Assembly: GCA_037903355.1 (NCBI GenBank)
Contig: JBAJFE010000040.1
Span: forward strand, 62,001 to 126,000
Source of the DNA: Trichuris trichiura
Lineage: Eukaryota; Nematoda; Enoplea; Trichinellida; Trichuridae
DNA length: 64,000 nt
Reading direction: 5' to 3'
Position numbers and translations under genes: made by a program. Shown piece by piece: positions 47,246-60,288 of the stretch (position 1 is the stretch's first letter; every line of letters begins with the position of its first letter). The notes under the pieces are model-generated. The model worked only from the letters and a program-made list of their open reading frames with translations, was not told where the DNA came from and did no database searches.

Positions 47246-49374
47246 ATGAACAGCAAGGAGAAAATGGAAAGTGACCATGAAAAATGCCAGCAAAATAGCG
47301 CGATAAGCGGTAGCCTTCAGGGCAAACGAACCATATCGAATTTTACTTGTTTGGTAAGTACTGACTACTTTACGCGTCCCTTTAATGTTCCAAGCTTGAC
47401 AAACGTAAAATATTAATATTTTTCACGTCCGCATCGTCGATGCAAAAGTTTTTTAAGTTATATTAAATGAAGTTGTGGCTTCCTTGTAAAGGTGTGCGCA
47501 ATGCCGTATTGTGGCAAAACAATAACGATTCAGTTGACCAACTGTTCGGCAGGCGATCTTCGGCGCTCTCACGGAAAATTGCCGAGCTTTTTAGGCTAGC
47601 AAAAGGAAGTCCATTTGTGCAAATAATTCTCTTAGCATATTGAAATTCAAAAGCGGATTTTGCTCGGTGCAATAGGTCGTCTGTTTTGCAAAAATTGGCC
47701 GACCGACGTTTCACGCATTGTTGCAGCGAGAAAGAAGCCGTTCTCAGGAATTTATCAATGAACCAAGAAAGGCAAAACAAAAACGCGGACGGTCGGCAGA
47801 TTCCGGCATGGAAAGAGACTATTTGCCCATTCTTCTCACGGTATGTTCCTGTTTGCGCTCATTCACTTTTTTGGCAATACTGTGACGTTGTTAATGGGAC
47901 GGCGCAACTGAACTGTTGGACAGTATGAAAAAGTTATCTCGCGTAGCTTTACTTTGAACTTGTCTATCAAACTTTTAGCAAAGCAAGCAGCAGTTGAACG
48001 TACTCAAAAATGCTATAATTTTAATTGACTTATTCAATGTGTTAATAGTTTCACGAACTGCTGTTGGTCTACAAAAAGCTTCTTACGGCAGGAAAAAGTT
48101 TAATGCTGCGTTTCCTACAATCCATAGCCCAAAAAAACAATCAATGAATTCTCTTTCATTGCTTCGTACTAATGAAAAAAGCTATTTTAAGAATATTGTT
48201 TCTCCAAAACATTTCCACATTTTTCAATAAGTTTAAACTGGGGACTCTTTTGCTCCAGTTCATTGCTAAAGACTTATTGTACATTGGAGATAATACCCTA
48301 CGGATTCAAGGATTAGACGGTCTCGTTGTTGGAACTTTTTGATGCACCTTTTATACGGATTACAAAACATCTTACTGAACATGAATAGGATTATTTGGGA
48401 CGCTACGGCATTATGCAAATTCTGCTTCTCAAGCAAAAGCAATTTCTATGAATAAGGTAAAGTTTATTGCTTATTGAACACCGTAATATTTGCTTGTTTA
48501 CTGGCATGGCACTGCCCCTAACGATAAGGGATCAGTGGAGTGGACGAATGAATGGCTCATTCATTAATTATCCATTAAAGATTCATTCATTCATACGAAT
48601 GAATGAATTTGTAATGGATTCACAAACGTTCGTTCATTCATGCGAATACGGACGAATGATTGAATGAACGAACCTCATTGAATTCATTACAGAATCAATT
48701 CCACTCATTCGTTCATTCATTCATACGAATGAATGAATGAGTGGTTTATTCATTCGCGTAAGAATAAAAGCTTTTTAATTTTACTTTGCACCGACGAAGC
48801 ATCAGCAAAAATTGTAACTGACATACCGGAACTCAGTTTCTGTTACAAATGAGTTTCAATCGCCAAACCGACATTTTCCTGTCGATTTTTAGAAAACTGA
48901 CGACGAGGAATCGGAAAAGGATAAAAAAGAAAATGAAAATTCTTCACGATCACCTGAAAATGAAAGTATCGGCTGTTCAACAACCGACTCGGTAAGAATT
49001 TGCTGTATAAATCAAGCAGCCATATTACAGTGCGAATATGTTGGCTGAAATTTTCTAATGCCATTAATTGTTTGAAGGCGGGGCGCGCTTATAACTTCAT
49101 ACGCGTTAAATCCTATTTAATACTACGGGAATCCGCGTACTGTTCATTAATCTTTCTAAATTCGAAAAAATTTCAAAATTTAGAGCTTCCTTATTCTTAC
49201 TAAGTTATTGTACTCAAATATCGCTTTGGTTGGATGAAAGTTATTATGTGATTTCAGAGTTACGACGATGACGACTGGAAAGATGACTGCTCTTCCACGA
49301 CTGATGATGAGAGTGAGCGTCGCTTGTGCTTATTTTCTCCCGCGTTGCGTCGTTTCTTGAAATTAGGTTTTTGA
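47246..49374 (+). CDS. Unassigned five-exon gene with a MADS-box-like segment
   Basis: Proposed exons, all phase 0: 47246-47353, 47473-47616, 47676-47840, 48893-48991, 49258-49374, 210 aa. Donors are GTAAGT, GTGCAA, GTATGT, GTAAGA; the acceptor before exon 2 (aatgaag) is weak. Residues about 60-95 read LFGRRSSALSRKIAELFRLA, then KGSPFVVCFAKIGRPTF, which fits the MADS pattern F..RR..L.(K)K..EL..L.......V.F...GK without a gap, across the exon 2/3 junction. A basic stretch (RKAKQKRGR) and an acidic Ser-rich tail (SYDDDDWKDD) follow, and the protein ends LFSPALRRFLKLGF. Animals are known to have only SRF and MEF2 MADS genes, and this is neither. Intron 3 is about 1 kb and contains an ATGA repeat, so an extra exon could be missed. 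Whether the gene is real is moderately sure; function is not. Confidence 0.5.
48535..48760. repeat. (ATGA)n/(TCAT)n palindromic microsatellite
   Basis: Alternating runs of ATTCATTCATTC and GAATGAATGAAT in opposite directions. It can form several long hairpins. It lies in intron 3 of the 47.2-kb gene model. Confidence 0.8.
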
Positions 49375-50477
49375 AACGCGCACATGCATTGCTCGCTTCG
49401 CCGGTTTACGCGCAGAAACTATAAAATGGCTGCCATTATGTAAATTCAATTATAAAGAGGAGAGTAAACAATTACCAAACATAGGAGAACGCATTTGCAC
49501 TGTGCCTAAGAGTATATTCGTGGACAGTTCCACTGAACTTTTTAAAACCGCCTTACTCAACACACAGGATAACGATGCTTAAACAAAATACGAGGCGGCA
49601 GCACAAAGACTCATTTGAAGTTGCAAATAACAATCCTTCATTTTTGAACGAAAAAATTTTTCGGCATTTTACATGTGATTCTTACAGTTTCACCTTTCTT
49701 TAAAAGATTAGTAGACAACCGTTTGTTTGAGCAAAAAACTATGCAAAGCATTTAAAATCATTAACATAAATTCACTTACCACCCTATAGGCGACGTTTCC
49801 AAAGTGACAAATCGCTCTGCTTTCGCGAGGTAGTAATCACTTGGTTATAAAGCTGAGCTCTCTGAAAGGAAACAGATTTTTTTAAAATTATGCAAATTAT
49901 GTTTTGTTGCGTATCAGTCACTGCAAACAATAACCATCGGTGGGACAGCACAACTTGTCACGGGCATAAGAACCTCAAAGGAACAGCAGGTTTTATTGAA
50001 TAGGTTATTTGCGTATAAATAACGCTAAGCCAAGCACTGGCCAACGTCGAATCGAGACCTCGATTTGTACGAGACTAAAGTGCTTTCATTAGCTTGCACG
50101 TCTTCCGCGAATGCAAAGTCCAAAGAAGGCGGGAAAAACGGCTCAACGTCAATTGGGGCGGAAAAGAAAACACGTCAAAGCTGCGGGTGATAAGTGAATA
50201 AACTTGAAAAGAAATGGAGGCATTGAGAGACGATCGAGTTTTCTCCTATTGACAGCAATAGGAAGCGCGTTCACGTCGCGCGGCAAAAAGCGGACGCTGA
50301 CGCAATTTCAAACAAAAGTTGCCAACTGCGCAAAAAGGAATGAGTACGCGGCAAGTTGCTTACGTCAGGTCGCAAAGCAATACGTAGTAATGGGTTTTAA
50401 AAAATAAAAATAGGAAGATTAAGGCAAGTCGACCGAAAAGCAGCAATTGCAAAGCACCTCGAGCAACGAATGCCTGC
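49375..50477. other. Region between convergent genes
   Basis: 3' flanks of the 47.2-kb gene (+) and the ZP gene (-). A short lysine/arginine-rich open frame begins at 50,112 (MQSPKKAGKTAQRQLGRKRK) but ends after 28 codons, and I cannot connect it to other exons. Confidence 0.35.
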
Positions 50478-53400
50478 TTAGAATTTGTAAGCTCGGCATG
50501 TCGAGTACGCTCCCATCATGTTAACGCGAGCTTGGTGCCTTTTGATCAGCATGACGAAGACTGCCAACGATAGAAGTATAACGACAAAAACAAATCCGGA
50601 TACAACGGCAGCCAATGCTCCTGACGTCAGACATACGCGTCTGTTGGATTCGGGCAATTGTTCTTGAGCTTCTCTGATTGGCATGCGTATGTCGGGCTTT
50701 TCATCATCTGAAACGAAAAAAATAAAATTGCACCACTATACAGCGCGCTATTATGAATAATAGAGACCATTAAGAGAGGATCCGGTGTCACCCACATCGA
50801 GTACAAGAATTTCTTGGCTCACATCCGCCTCCAAGTCGGAAGGCATTTCAAAATACGGCGCGTCAGTGAACCATGGTTCCGAATAGACGTTTCTTCTACT
50901 GCGTGTATCGGTAACTAAAACCAACCATCCATTGTTCGTTAGCTCCAAAAAAGGGAATTGTTACCTTCGGAAGCACTCGAGTTGGATGCTGGTTGGCCTG
51001 ATCCTTCGCTATCCATTCCGGAACCATCGGCTTGTTCAGGTCCGCCCGGTTCGCTATTCGACGAATTAACTGGCATTACGGAATCTTGTGAAAGTTGTTC
51101 GGCGGGTGATTCCTTTTGCTCGGCTGCAGCTTCCTTTGTTTCACCGTCTTCGCTTACGGAAGCGTTTGCGGAAGCGGTCAATTCTCCTTCGGCCGCTAAG
51201 GCTGAACTTTCGGTTACGTTTTCTCCTTCCGCGCCCTCAGCAATCGGTTCCGGTTTTACGTGAACCAATTCCAACTGACGTGTCTGATTTTCGCATACGG
51301 GTGGCTTAACAAGAACAACAACAACCATTAATGGACATTCGCGCAATGAAAACGCCTACGAGTTTTTAGATCTAAAAAAATTTAATCTTTCTCCCATGTT
51401 GTGACGACGACTTATTTTAAGAAAAGTTCGCAAGCTAAACTTGCCTGGATTAAAACCGCTTGAAATGAAACCTGCTCATGGGATATCGCTGCCCGGACAG
51501 GCTTTCAAGCCAATAAAAGCAACGGAATTTATAGACGCATTTTTTCAACTGTCAAACAATAATAAGACAACGTACAAAAAGGTGCAATGCGGAAGTCAGT
51601 TCTCAACCTGCTCATCGTTTATCAACAAAATTTTCACACGCTCCAAACCAAGCAGCCATTAGAATGCTGATGACGCTGAGAAAGTCGGTAAAAGAAAAAA
51701 CTTTCTTGGACGTAGTAAAATGCAAATTGACCGAACAGTTCATAAAGTGACTTCAGTTCACCTACGGTTAAACAATAGCTTATCACGCGTGCGCAGATTA
51801 ACATACCAAAGATGGTCATCTCGTCCTCAACTCAGTCTTTAAAAAAACAACAAAATATTTTTGAACAGCAAAATGCCCATTGAACCAGGCAGTAATTGGT
51901 CGGCGCATTCGGGAAGTCAAAAACAACTTTTTAAAAAGTTTGTTGTTCAAATATGCAAATTCAGACGGGACTGCCGGAGCAAAGCTTAGTCATTGTAGTT
52001 CGCTTCGTAAAGAGCTCTTTCGAATGGGCAACTTATCTTGGGACGCCTAAGAAAGTCAAGTATTCCAAAGATAATATCCCACTTTACTCGGCCGCATATT
52101 TTATCGCTGCTATATTTCAAACATTGATGATAAGGTGGAATGAAGAATTTAGGCAAAACTCCTAAAAACCCAATCGCCCATTCACAAGAAAGCCTTAATT
52201 GGCTATGTGGATGTAACATATTTCTTTGCGTGAGAAATACTCAGCTATGGTTATGAATGACTGAAGAGCATCTGGAGCATAGCGAGATTTAAGTTTTCGT
52301 CAAGAATTATGCAAATAATTGTAAGCATGAAAATATACGACTTACCCAGAATGTATACCGTATTAACAATAGCTCAATTGCTTACCGTTATTCCTTCGCA
52401 ACCGTTGTTAGCTTTGACGCATAGCTTTATTTGGCAATGAAACTGTACGGCCAAGACATCGGCAAATTTGAATACAAGCGTTTCCTGCTCAGCGCTGCTC
52501 AAACTGTCGTTGTACTTGGGCGTATCCATAATGAAGTCGTCCAAGGCGCATCTGGCAACGGAGAAAGGAGAAATAGTCACACCAGACGTCGCTACGACGG
52601 CAGTATTGAAAAGCGTTGAAAAATAATTACCCTTTTTCGTCGATTATTTCAATTTGATTTCCCTTGCCGTCCCGCACGCTGCAACTATGCACCAGCATGC
52701 CGTAACTATCGCCCGCGTCGCATTCCCAGACGTGCCATACTCGATCGCCTATACGCGCGTATCGAACCGCCTCTCCGTCCGGACGTTCCATACGCAAATT
52801 GTATTTGCATTGGGGCAATGACGTCTCCTGATCAATCGGACTTGGAGATATAGTGCTGAACATATGAATAATCAATATATACTGAACTCAAGCTGATTTG
52901 TACTGCTAACCTGACTTCCAAATTTGAAGTTATCGTATGATCTGCCTCCAGATAGAAACAGCGAACTTTGTACGCTCTGTCCAATTTGGTTATGAAGAAA
53001 GGATGCAATTGAACAACAAAGGTTGACGTAACCGCCACACCTTTTGGTTTAAGCTGATAATAATATTAATAACTACATATCGGCGCGCGATGGACAGATT
53101 TTAAAGCGGTGTGGCGCACCTGTCGTTCACGGACGATACCGCAGTCGTGTAGAAGGAAGCGGGCCTCGTTTGTCTGCTGAAAGCTACAGTTCGCCTCATC
53201 GTGATGACCTCGTACGAATATTTTGCTGGCCAAGCCTGAGGTGGTGTTCAATTTTACAATGATCGCTTCCGGGTTGCACTCGACTTCCGGTACGGCTGTA
53301 AGAAGCCACTTTTGGTCAAATGAATCAAAAGTTGACTGCCCATGCTAATTTTCGTCCCCTCAACCTAGCCTCAATCGTCTAGCGTAGTTTGCATACACAT

Positions 53401-53945
53401 TCTCCTCAGTGCTGGGTGAAAATACGAGGCTGAAAGCCAATCAGTGGCTTCTACCAAAAAAACAACATTAAGCAGTGTAGCGCCGGATGACTTTTTCCCT
53501 AAGAGCCAAACGACATTTTTTTAAATTAATATTAACTCTTTAGCGAAACGGTAGAAATGATGCAGAGCTGATCGACTTTGTTTTTTATATTTCACAATTC
53601 TTACGGTCATTGCGAGTTCTAGCTATTCTCGTTGGCTCACTACGGAGAACTCGAAGGCGTTGGAGCCTTCCGCTGGCAAACATTTCAAAAGTTGCGACGC
53701 TGCCTTACAAGGAGCACGCAATGGTGCGGGAGTAAGAAAAGGAAATTTTCTAACGTAACAAAAAGACTACCTGCAAAATCGTTTTGAAACTTCACTGTTC
53801 GACCGTTGGCCACCAGCAATGCCTACAGAGAAAAAAAATTAAAGCAGGGTAGTCATTTGCATTTAAATAAAATAATTTGCATATATTATTAGCTACTTAC
53901 CGAAATAAGGAGGCGACCAGCTGCGCTAATCCAGTGATAATTCAT
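50478..53945 (-). CDS. Cuticlin-like ZP-domain transmembrane protein
   Basis: Nine exons join in frame: 53945-53901, 53822-53771, 53295-53120, 53053-52911, 52855-52631, 52551-52386, 51304-50965, 50914-50768, 50707-50478; 507 aa. Order: signal peptide MNYHWISAAGRLLISALLVA; ZP domain about residues 38-272 (for example VECNPEAIIVK, FFITKLDRAYKVRCFYLEAD, VRYARIGDRVWHVWECD, YGMLVHSC, LVFKFADV, VQFHCQIKLC, ITPPVC); a Glu/Ser-rich linker about 273-382; a furin-type site RSRR at 387-390 (consensus cleavage site); a transmembrane helix about 461-486; a short cytoplasmic tail. Such proteins are secreted to the apical surface, cleaved and polymerised into cuticle ribbons or apical matrix. The linker between ZP domain and cleavage site is unusually long and acidic. 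The particular cuticlin orthologue is not assigned. Confidence 0.93.
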
Positions 53946-56900
53946 GGAGCGACGCTACGGCGATGCTAAGAAAGCAAAAAAAGAGAAAATAAGAAAGGAA
54001 AAAGTGAACGCGCAATTCGAGCGGTGCACAGTCGGCTGCCCTTTTCCAAAGGAATGCTGAAAGGGACAACCGTTCGCACGCCACTTGGTGAACCTAGTTG
54101 CAAACGATGCCTTTAGATGGAAGGTCACCCTGAGCTGGTCGAGTAATTGGTCGTAACGAGAAAGAGAGAGAGAGAGAGGTGCGTCACTAGTACGTGTGAG
54201 AAACGACAACGCTGACTTTGTCCGACCGTAAACGGCGACTGGTCATCCTCTTTCTTGACCGCTCTTTCCCATAAAGAGAGCGACCTGATTTGACCATTTC
54301 CTTTTACGGTGTCGGTCGACAGCGTAGTAGTACAATGACCAACAGAGGACAACGAGAATAAATCACCTAATGGTGGTCCAAAGCGCCTTTCCCTGCGCGA
54401 TCAGAACAAATATGCTCTTTTTCCGTCAGCTGACGACGTTTACCATAAGCGGCAACGACATACAGGAAGAAGTGCAGGCGAATAAATTGGTTGATTCCAA
54501 AAAGATCCCAACAATCTTAAACGAGGAAACGCCTTGCATGACGGTTCAACGAAGGAATGAGCCGAACCGTTGGAAAGCATTTATTTATGCAAAACTTTGG
54601 GCGGTGAAACGTAGTTATCGTCCTGCTTGCCTAATTAGGCATGCACGTTTACCGGCCCACGTTGGCCATTCGACCGGCTTCAATTCGATTGGACCCTCCG
54701 TGGTTGCCTAAGCGCGAGAGATGCCGAACTGAAGCCGCCTGCGGGTCTTTGAGAAGGAAAGGAAATTTCTGGTCACCGACAATGTCGGCTAATGGCTGAG
54801 CGCCGACGGCCGGAACGCTTTTGCTTTTCACTGACTTACGGTGGCCATAAACCGAAGCCCCCTTCATAAGTCCATGGTCGATTGGGCGCTTGACATTCGT
54901 AAAGAAAAACCCAACAAGGAAAATGTCCCTTTAACTCACGTCGCGAACAAAAAGGCCGTCGTTGCAACTAACCCACTTCGCCCATGCTCGTTCGGCCAAA
55001 CTTGCCGTTCCGCATACGCAAAGCGTATGGAAATGTACCCGAGTTAACGAGATGCAAAAATAACTTAATCTACTCTCAAACGAATCAACAAAGCAACAAT
55101 GGAAAACGTAAAGTGGCCGCTGCGAACTGTATGCCAACAAAGTTGCTATGAAATAGGAGAGAGAGATTGAGCCACGACTCGCCTTGACCGAACCCGCCGC
55201 TTATCAGATGGTGTATAGCACTTTCGCTATCTTAAAAGAAGGCATTTTGCTTGATCGCCACTTTCATGCATCCTTGAACCAGCAACAACGATGGCAGGTC
55301 GAATGGCAGAAGATTAACCGTCTCCTTGTTCTATTGGAGAGTCAAAAGGTGATGCAGGGTCGTCAGCCATCAACGCCAACTACATTTACTTGAGTACCGC
55401 GCGTATTCAGGGTCAAATGATTGCTTAAGCAACATTTCCAAAATCCTTCCCTTTTGAATAGTCGAATGGCCACGAGCCTTGGCGAAAAGTATTCAAGGCG
55501 GCCTTCGACTAGCAAAAAGTCCATTGTGCACCGGCGCAGCGAGGGTCGAACTCCCGCGACCATTGTTGGTCATCCTTATTTGTCTCGTACATCTCTCTTC
55601 GCCGTGGTCATTGTTTCGCTGCGCACCCTCGACGGATCGACGGTTCCGTTTCGCCAGTCGGCCAGGGACAATGAGACCAAAAACGCCCCGGGTAAAAAGG
55701 AGCGGAAGTTGGTTTTACTTTTCTTGAGGCGCCAAATGACCCTGACAATACTGCCCTGTAGCCCTACGCTTTGTCTGCCCTCACCGGAAATCGACATTCC
55801 TTCAATGGTAGGCAAAACGGGGATGCTTCGCCTTTGGACATCGTTACGGCGATCCCGCCAATAACCAAGGAGGGACGTGAGCCTAAGGGCCGCCCGCTGC
55901 GTTAGCAATTTTGAAAATTCGCGTTCCACTTAAAGGGTACCCCCGTTTCCCCGAAGGAAACGATCCTCAAATTATAAGTGAAAATTTTGGCCCATCGCCG
56001 CCGGCGGTCAACTGCTTCAATGGGCCAATATCAGCGAACCGAAAGATACCAATGGGCGGTTTTTTTCGTTCCGATGGGCGGGAAAGCGGAGCAAGCGCGC
56101 TTGTTGCGTGGCGCCGCAGAGCAAACTGGTTTACCTTTCCTTTTTGCTTTGCCAACTTTCAATTTCTTGATTCCCTAATACCTCCGCGGTTGGTTCGTCG
56201 TCGTCATCGCATGAGTTCAACTTTCCAGTCCGCCTGAAAAAACAAGCGCAGTATGGAAATTATGAGTCAAACGTTAGTGTGCCATTCGAGCTATTTTCAA
56301 TTTCTTCAATGGCCGTCTCCAAACGTCCCACGCGCGTCGAAACTCTTCTGCGCGAAAACATTGCAACGTCCATTCTTTGTCCACATTCCGCCAACTCTAA
56401 TCGACACTTTTCAGTGTACAGTTGCAATAAGGATCGGGTTGTCGGAAAAAAACTCTCAAACTGCTTTCCGACCCAAAATAAAAGTGCAAACTGCTTTTCA
56501 AGAAACCATTGTACTAAATCTATTTTACCGTTGCTGTTTGCGTGCAAAATCAAACATTAGAGAACGCGCGCATGCCAACGTTAAGGAGAACAATGGAAGC
56601 TTATGGAAAATAACTGGTCACTTTGGCTAAGCGTGCGCACCCATCATTGAAAAGCAAACAAATCGTGTTGATATTTTTCAGGCAGCACGTACTTTAATAC
56701 TTTGAAGGATTTTCACTCCAATAAAGTGGAATGGAAGAAGCGGTCATTCTTCTAGGAAATTTTTGACGTCACCAGCCTACAGGTGCAACTCTTCGGAATC
56801 GTATAGGGATACTGACTATACAGGTTCGGCTTTACGAAATGTAACAGATCAACGTAGGCATACAGTCGCAAAACCGCTAAGCTAACCATCGCCTAAGAGT

Positions 56901-57525
56901 GCAACGAATTTGTGAATGAATAAAAGCGCCTTATAAGGTCAAATATAGGGCGCTATCCATTGATGCAGCCAACTTTTCGCAGCCTAATTGAATTGAATGA
57001 ATGAAAGTTAAGCGCCAACAAGAAGCTTCGCTAAATTCGCGGATCGCGCGCGCTTCGCTTTCCTAAAATGGAATAATTGGAACGTGAACGACACCGCAAA
57101 CTTGACTGAAGGCGAGCGCGGCTGACAATTTTAAAAGGAAATTCAAAATGGCCATCGACCAAAGAATTTACGGACGAGCGCTTTTTCATCGACGGCGAAA
57201 AATTAATCATCAGCCGCTGGTCGGCAAAAAAATATCAAACGTTTTTCTTTCAAGCTCACCCATCACTATCCGCTATAAGAATTAAAAGTTGGCTATACGC
57301 TAGCTGCTGCCATATGGGGATAATACTACATTTTTTTTAGCAGGCTTATATGCAAACACGAAGGACATCAATCGATTCGAAACATGAAAGTATGCAAAAA
57401 ATATTCGCTACCTCGCTTAGCCCAATAATAAATGCTAAGCGCGGGAGGAGATATGAAAAAATAAACAACAGAACAGCGAAAAGATTTTTAAAAAAAATCA
57501 AAGCGCCAATTGGAAATGGGCGGTG
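53946..57525. other. Region between ZP gene and HMCES, no gene assigned
   Basis: GC-richer than the repeat blocks and open in several overlapping frames (54.4-56.2 kb, both strands), which is what higher GC alone would give. Candidate pieces are a + strand frame at 55,184-55,390 (helical, ends PTTFT) and one at 54,841-55,044 with KEKPNKENVP, but no consistent splice chain or family motif emerges. A (GA)n tract lies at about 54,162-54,178. 56.7-57.5 kb is AT-rich 3' flank of HMCES. Confidence 0.4.
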
Positions 57526-59764
57526 CTATTTTAGCTTTTCCTTTTTTGGCGAAAAGAAGGATTCCAAAGGCGGTTGACTTTTGCGCTTCTCGCCGGAAAG
57601 CCTGAATGACGTTGAACGTAAAGCAAATGCTCGAAATTATTGCCTTAACATGCGTTGTATACTTGCTGTCGTCGAGTGGTTGGATATTTTCCGCGTCGTC
57701 GTAAGCGGAATGGTTGACACGCGTAGACACTGCATGATAGCGCAACGAAGCGTAAGGACGCAAGTATTTCACCACCTGAAAGGGCAAACGAGTCGACTTT
57801 ATCGGTCACGTTACTATATTTGGAAGACAACCTCGTCGGATTGAAATTGTCCGCAATCCAACCAGTTCAATACGGCCTCATCCGTGTCAAGAATAGCCGG
57901 CATTCTATCATGAATGAATTCAATTCCCGGCGACGAGTCCACGGTGATAATAACGGACGTGTACGCCGGAGACTTCTTGATAATAAAATAAATTTGAATA
58001 AATTCCAATCATTTTTACGATTTACGTCTTTTTTAGGAAAGTAGAGACCGGCAAGCGGCATCAGCTTGGAATCGCATTCAACGCTGCACGCACTTTTCGA
58101 GTCTTCATCATCGTCCGGCATGTATATGAAGTAAGGTTGCTTGCCTGATGTACTCTTGCGCCATTCATAAAATCTGCATGTAGTTGACTTGTATATTTAC
58201 AATGGAAACGTTATTATTAATCCAGAGACCCCTGAGTCAAAATGGCGCATCTACGACCGCGCCTCATTGATTCCTTGAAAAGAGGTTTGCTTAAAACCGA
58301 CTCGGCTCTGGCATTAATAATTTGGCGATTATGCTGCGAGCCACCCCACGAAAGCTCAAGACCCCATTCCATTTGGACCAAAAGAACGCTCATGTAACTG
58401 CCTGATTTGGTCATTCTGTCTCTACCGTAAACGTCGCTAGAAACCAGCGCGGTCCTGAAAGTAAAACAGAAAAAGTGAGTATACAACAGCATTCATTCAT
58501 TCATTCATGCGCGCCTCTTCGTCATTCATACTTGAACAGACAATGCGTATTAAAATGCGGTATTACAACGCGCAGATTTTTGAATAACTATTACGTTCAC
58601 CGATTTACCGTTAACCTGAAGGATGTTAAAAATATGTATATCAACAAACCGTCACCCTTGTGTGGCAAACTATCGTTTTTATAATGAAGCACCGGAGAGA
58701 ATTATGTTTTTATGGGCACTATAAAAACCCAAACTTTAAAAACGACTGGCAAAGAGGTACACACTTTTAAAAGATAAGTCGAAGACGCAAAAATAGAGAA
58801 AAGAAGAGTCGACTTTCGTAACAACATAACTGGCAACACTGAAGTGTTAAAAACGGTGAGGACTTGAGGAAATTCAGAGCTCAAAAACAACGTATGAAAT
58901 TTGACGGGCGAACAAACATGAACTGTTGAAGCGTCCGATCAAATCAGAAACCGGAAATGATTTTTTAAAAATTTTGAAAATAAAATACCGTAAGCGTTCG
59001 CAATGCTGCGAACGACAACCAATGAACCTGTCATTAACGAATACACAACCGCAACATGCGTCAGTCAAGCTGCTTAATTCAAGCTTCCGCGTGAATGGGT
59101 GCATTTTACTATTCTTCCTTACAAATGGTTGGCGCGAATGTAAAAAGGAAACATGAACATATAAGCATATGGCTGGTTTCAAATTTTTATTCAAAACTCA
59201 AGCATATCGGAATTAATTATTAAAGCTAACAAATCTGCGCAGTGTAGAATATATTTCTACAATAATCTTGCAGCAGCAGGAATAATACTTGTTATTCTTT
59301 CAAAGATTTGAAACTTTTCTTTTCTTGTCATTTGGGATAATCAGGTTCCTACTGTATAGCCAGTAAAGTTGAAACTTCGATGTAAAATTCGTAAGCAGTT
59401 TGCCACTACAAAAAGAAGTTATGCCTACGTAAAGGAATAAAATTGCACAACGAAAATAGTAAAGAGGAAAGTCGCGACTGTTGCCGCAAAGTCGTTTAAA
59501 ATAGTACAACCTACGTTGGATCGAAATGATTTTTGAAAAGAGAAAAAATATTTACACTTGGTTTCCCGGACTGCAGTTGTAGGATGGATGATGGGAAGCC
59601 TCCATGGCGTCGGCGAACCATGAAGCTTGATAGGTTTGCTCACCGCGGCGAAAGCAAGCCGCTCGGCATAGGCCATCCGCGTCGAGCCAGCTAAAAATAT
59701 TTTAACGTTGTTTCACCAAATCTTGCGCTTGAAAAGCAACCAACCAAGCAAATCTTCCGCACAT
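57526..59764 (-). CDS. HMCES: HMCES, SRAP-domain abasic-site shield
   Basis: Exons on the - strand: 59764-59745, 59690-59556, 58454-58230, 58174-58026, 57975-57832, 57775-57663, 57601-57526; about 286 aa. HMCES covalently traps abasic sites in single-stranded DNA at replication forks. It starts MCGRFACWLDADGLCRAAC: Cys2, the crosslinking residue, is present after Met removal. Also visible are PSYN, MEWGLELSW, NARAE with Asn about 99, GFYEW with Glu about 130 (G from the exon 3/4 junction), and IHDRMPAIL with His about 198, i.e. all SRAP active-site residues. The tail has QPPLESFF, an exact PCNA-binding PIP box. Exon 1 uses a GCTTG|gttggt donor. Oddity: exon 4 needs a 1-nt shift near 58,136-58,162, between FYEWRKSTSG and QPYFIYMPDD. 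This is a sequencing error, a polymorphism or real inactivation. Human HMCES is longer at the C-terminus. Confidence 0.9.
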
Positions 59765-60288
59765 TTGCGCGCACACCGATCTGCAACACGTCTGCAAAAA
59801 GCTGCGCAAGTTTTTTGCGGAACAGAATTAAAGAAGATTAAATATTGCAAAGTGAACACGCTGTTCGGCCCAAAGCTCAAATCTTGGAGTAGTATTTTCG
59901 AAAAGTGAAATTCTCTGAAAACAAATTACAGTAAATAAGAAACTCAGGTTTTAATTTGACAGTGCTCAACAATTATCTGGAAAACCAATACCGAAATGCG
60001 TTCACGCAACTGGAACAGCATTTAGCAAGTCAAGCGAAGTACGGGGAATCGTTATAGGCTGTCAGGGTTTTTGTCAGTTCATCATTGCTGCCTTGAATTG
60101 TCTCTCTGTTGTTGCCTCCAAAAAAGGCACAAGTCAACCAGTGAACTGCAGTTTTTAAAATGCACGAATATTTGCGTAAACAAAAGTTACTGCCGGAAGA
60201 CAGCAAGTCCAAATGGATAAAATATACTGCAGCGAGTAGATTCACTGAAGTATTGCACTTAATTTTAAATTGGGAAACCGCACATCCA
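59765..60288. other. HMCES promoter region and tRNA upstream flank
   Basis: No exon recognised. It contains the 5' flank of HMCES (- strand) and of the tRNA (+ strand), so it probably acts as a divergent promoter region. Confidence 0.4.

Noticed and set aside
51986..52219. 77-codon frame inside the ZP gene
   Set aside because: It falls within the intron between ZP exons 6 and 7, which join in phase without it.
55540..55565. tRNA-like T-arm (GGGAGTTCGACCCTC on - strand)
   Set aside because: No matching D-arm, anticodon arm or acceptor stem within reach.
55363..55929. Long overlapping frames on both strands
   Set aside because: Several frames are open at once because of higher GC; none forms a splice chain or matches a family.
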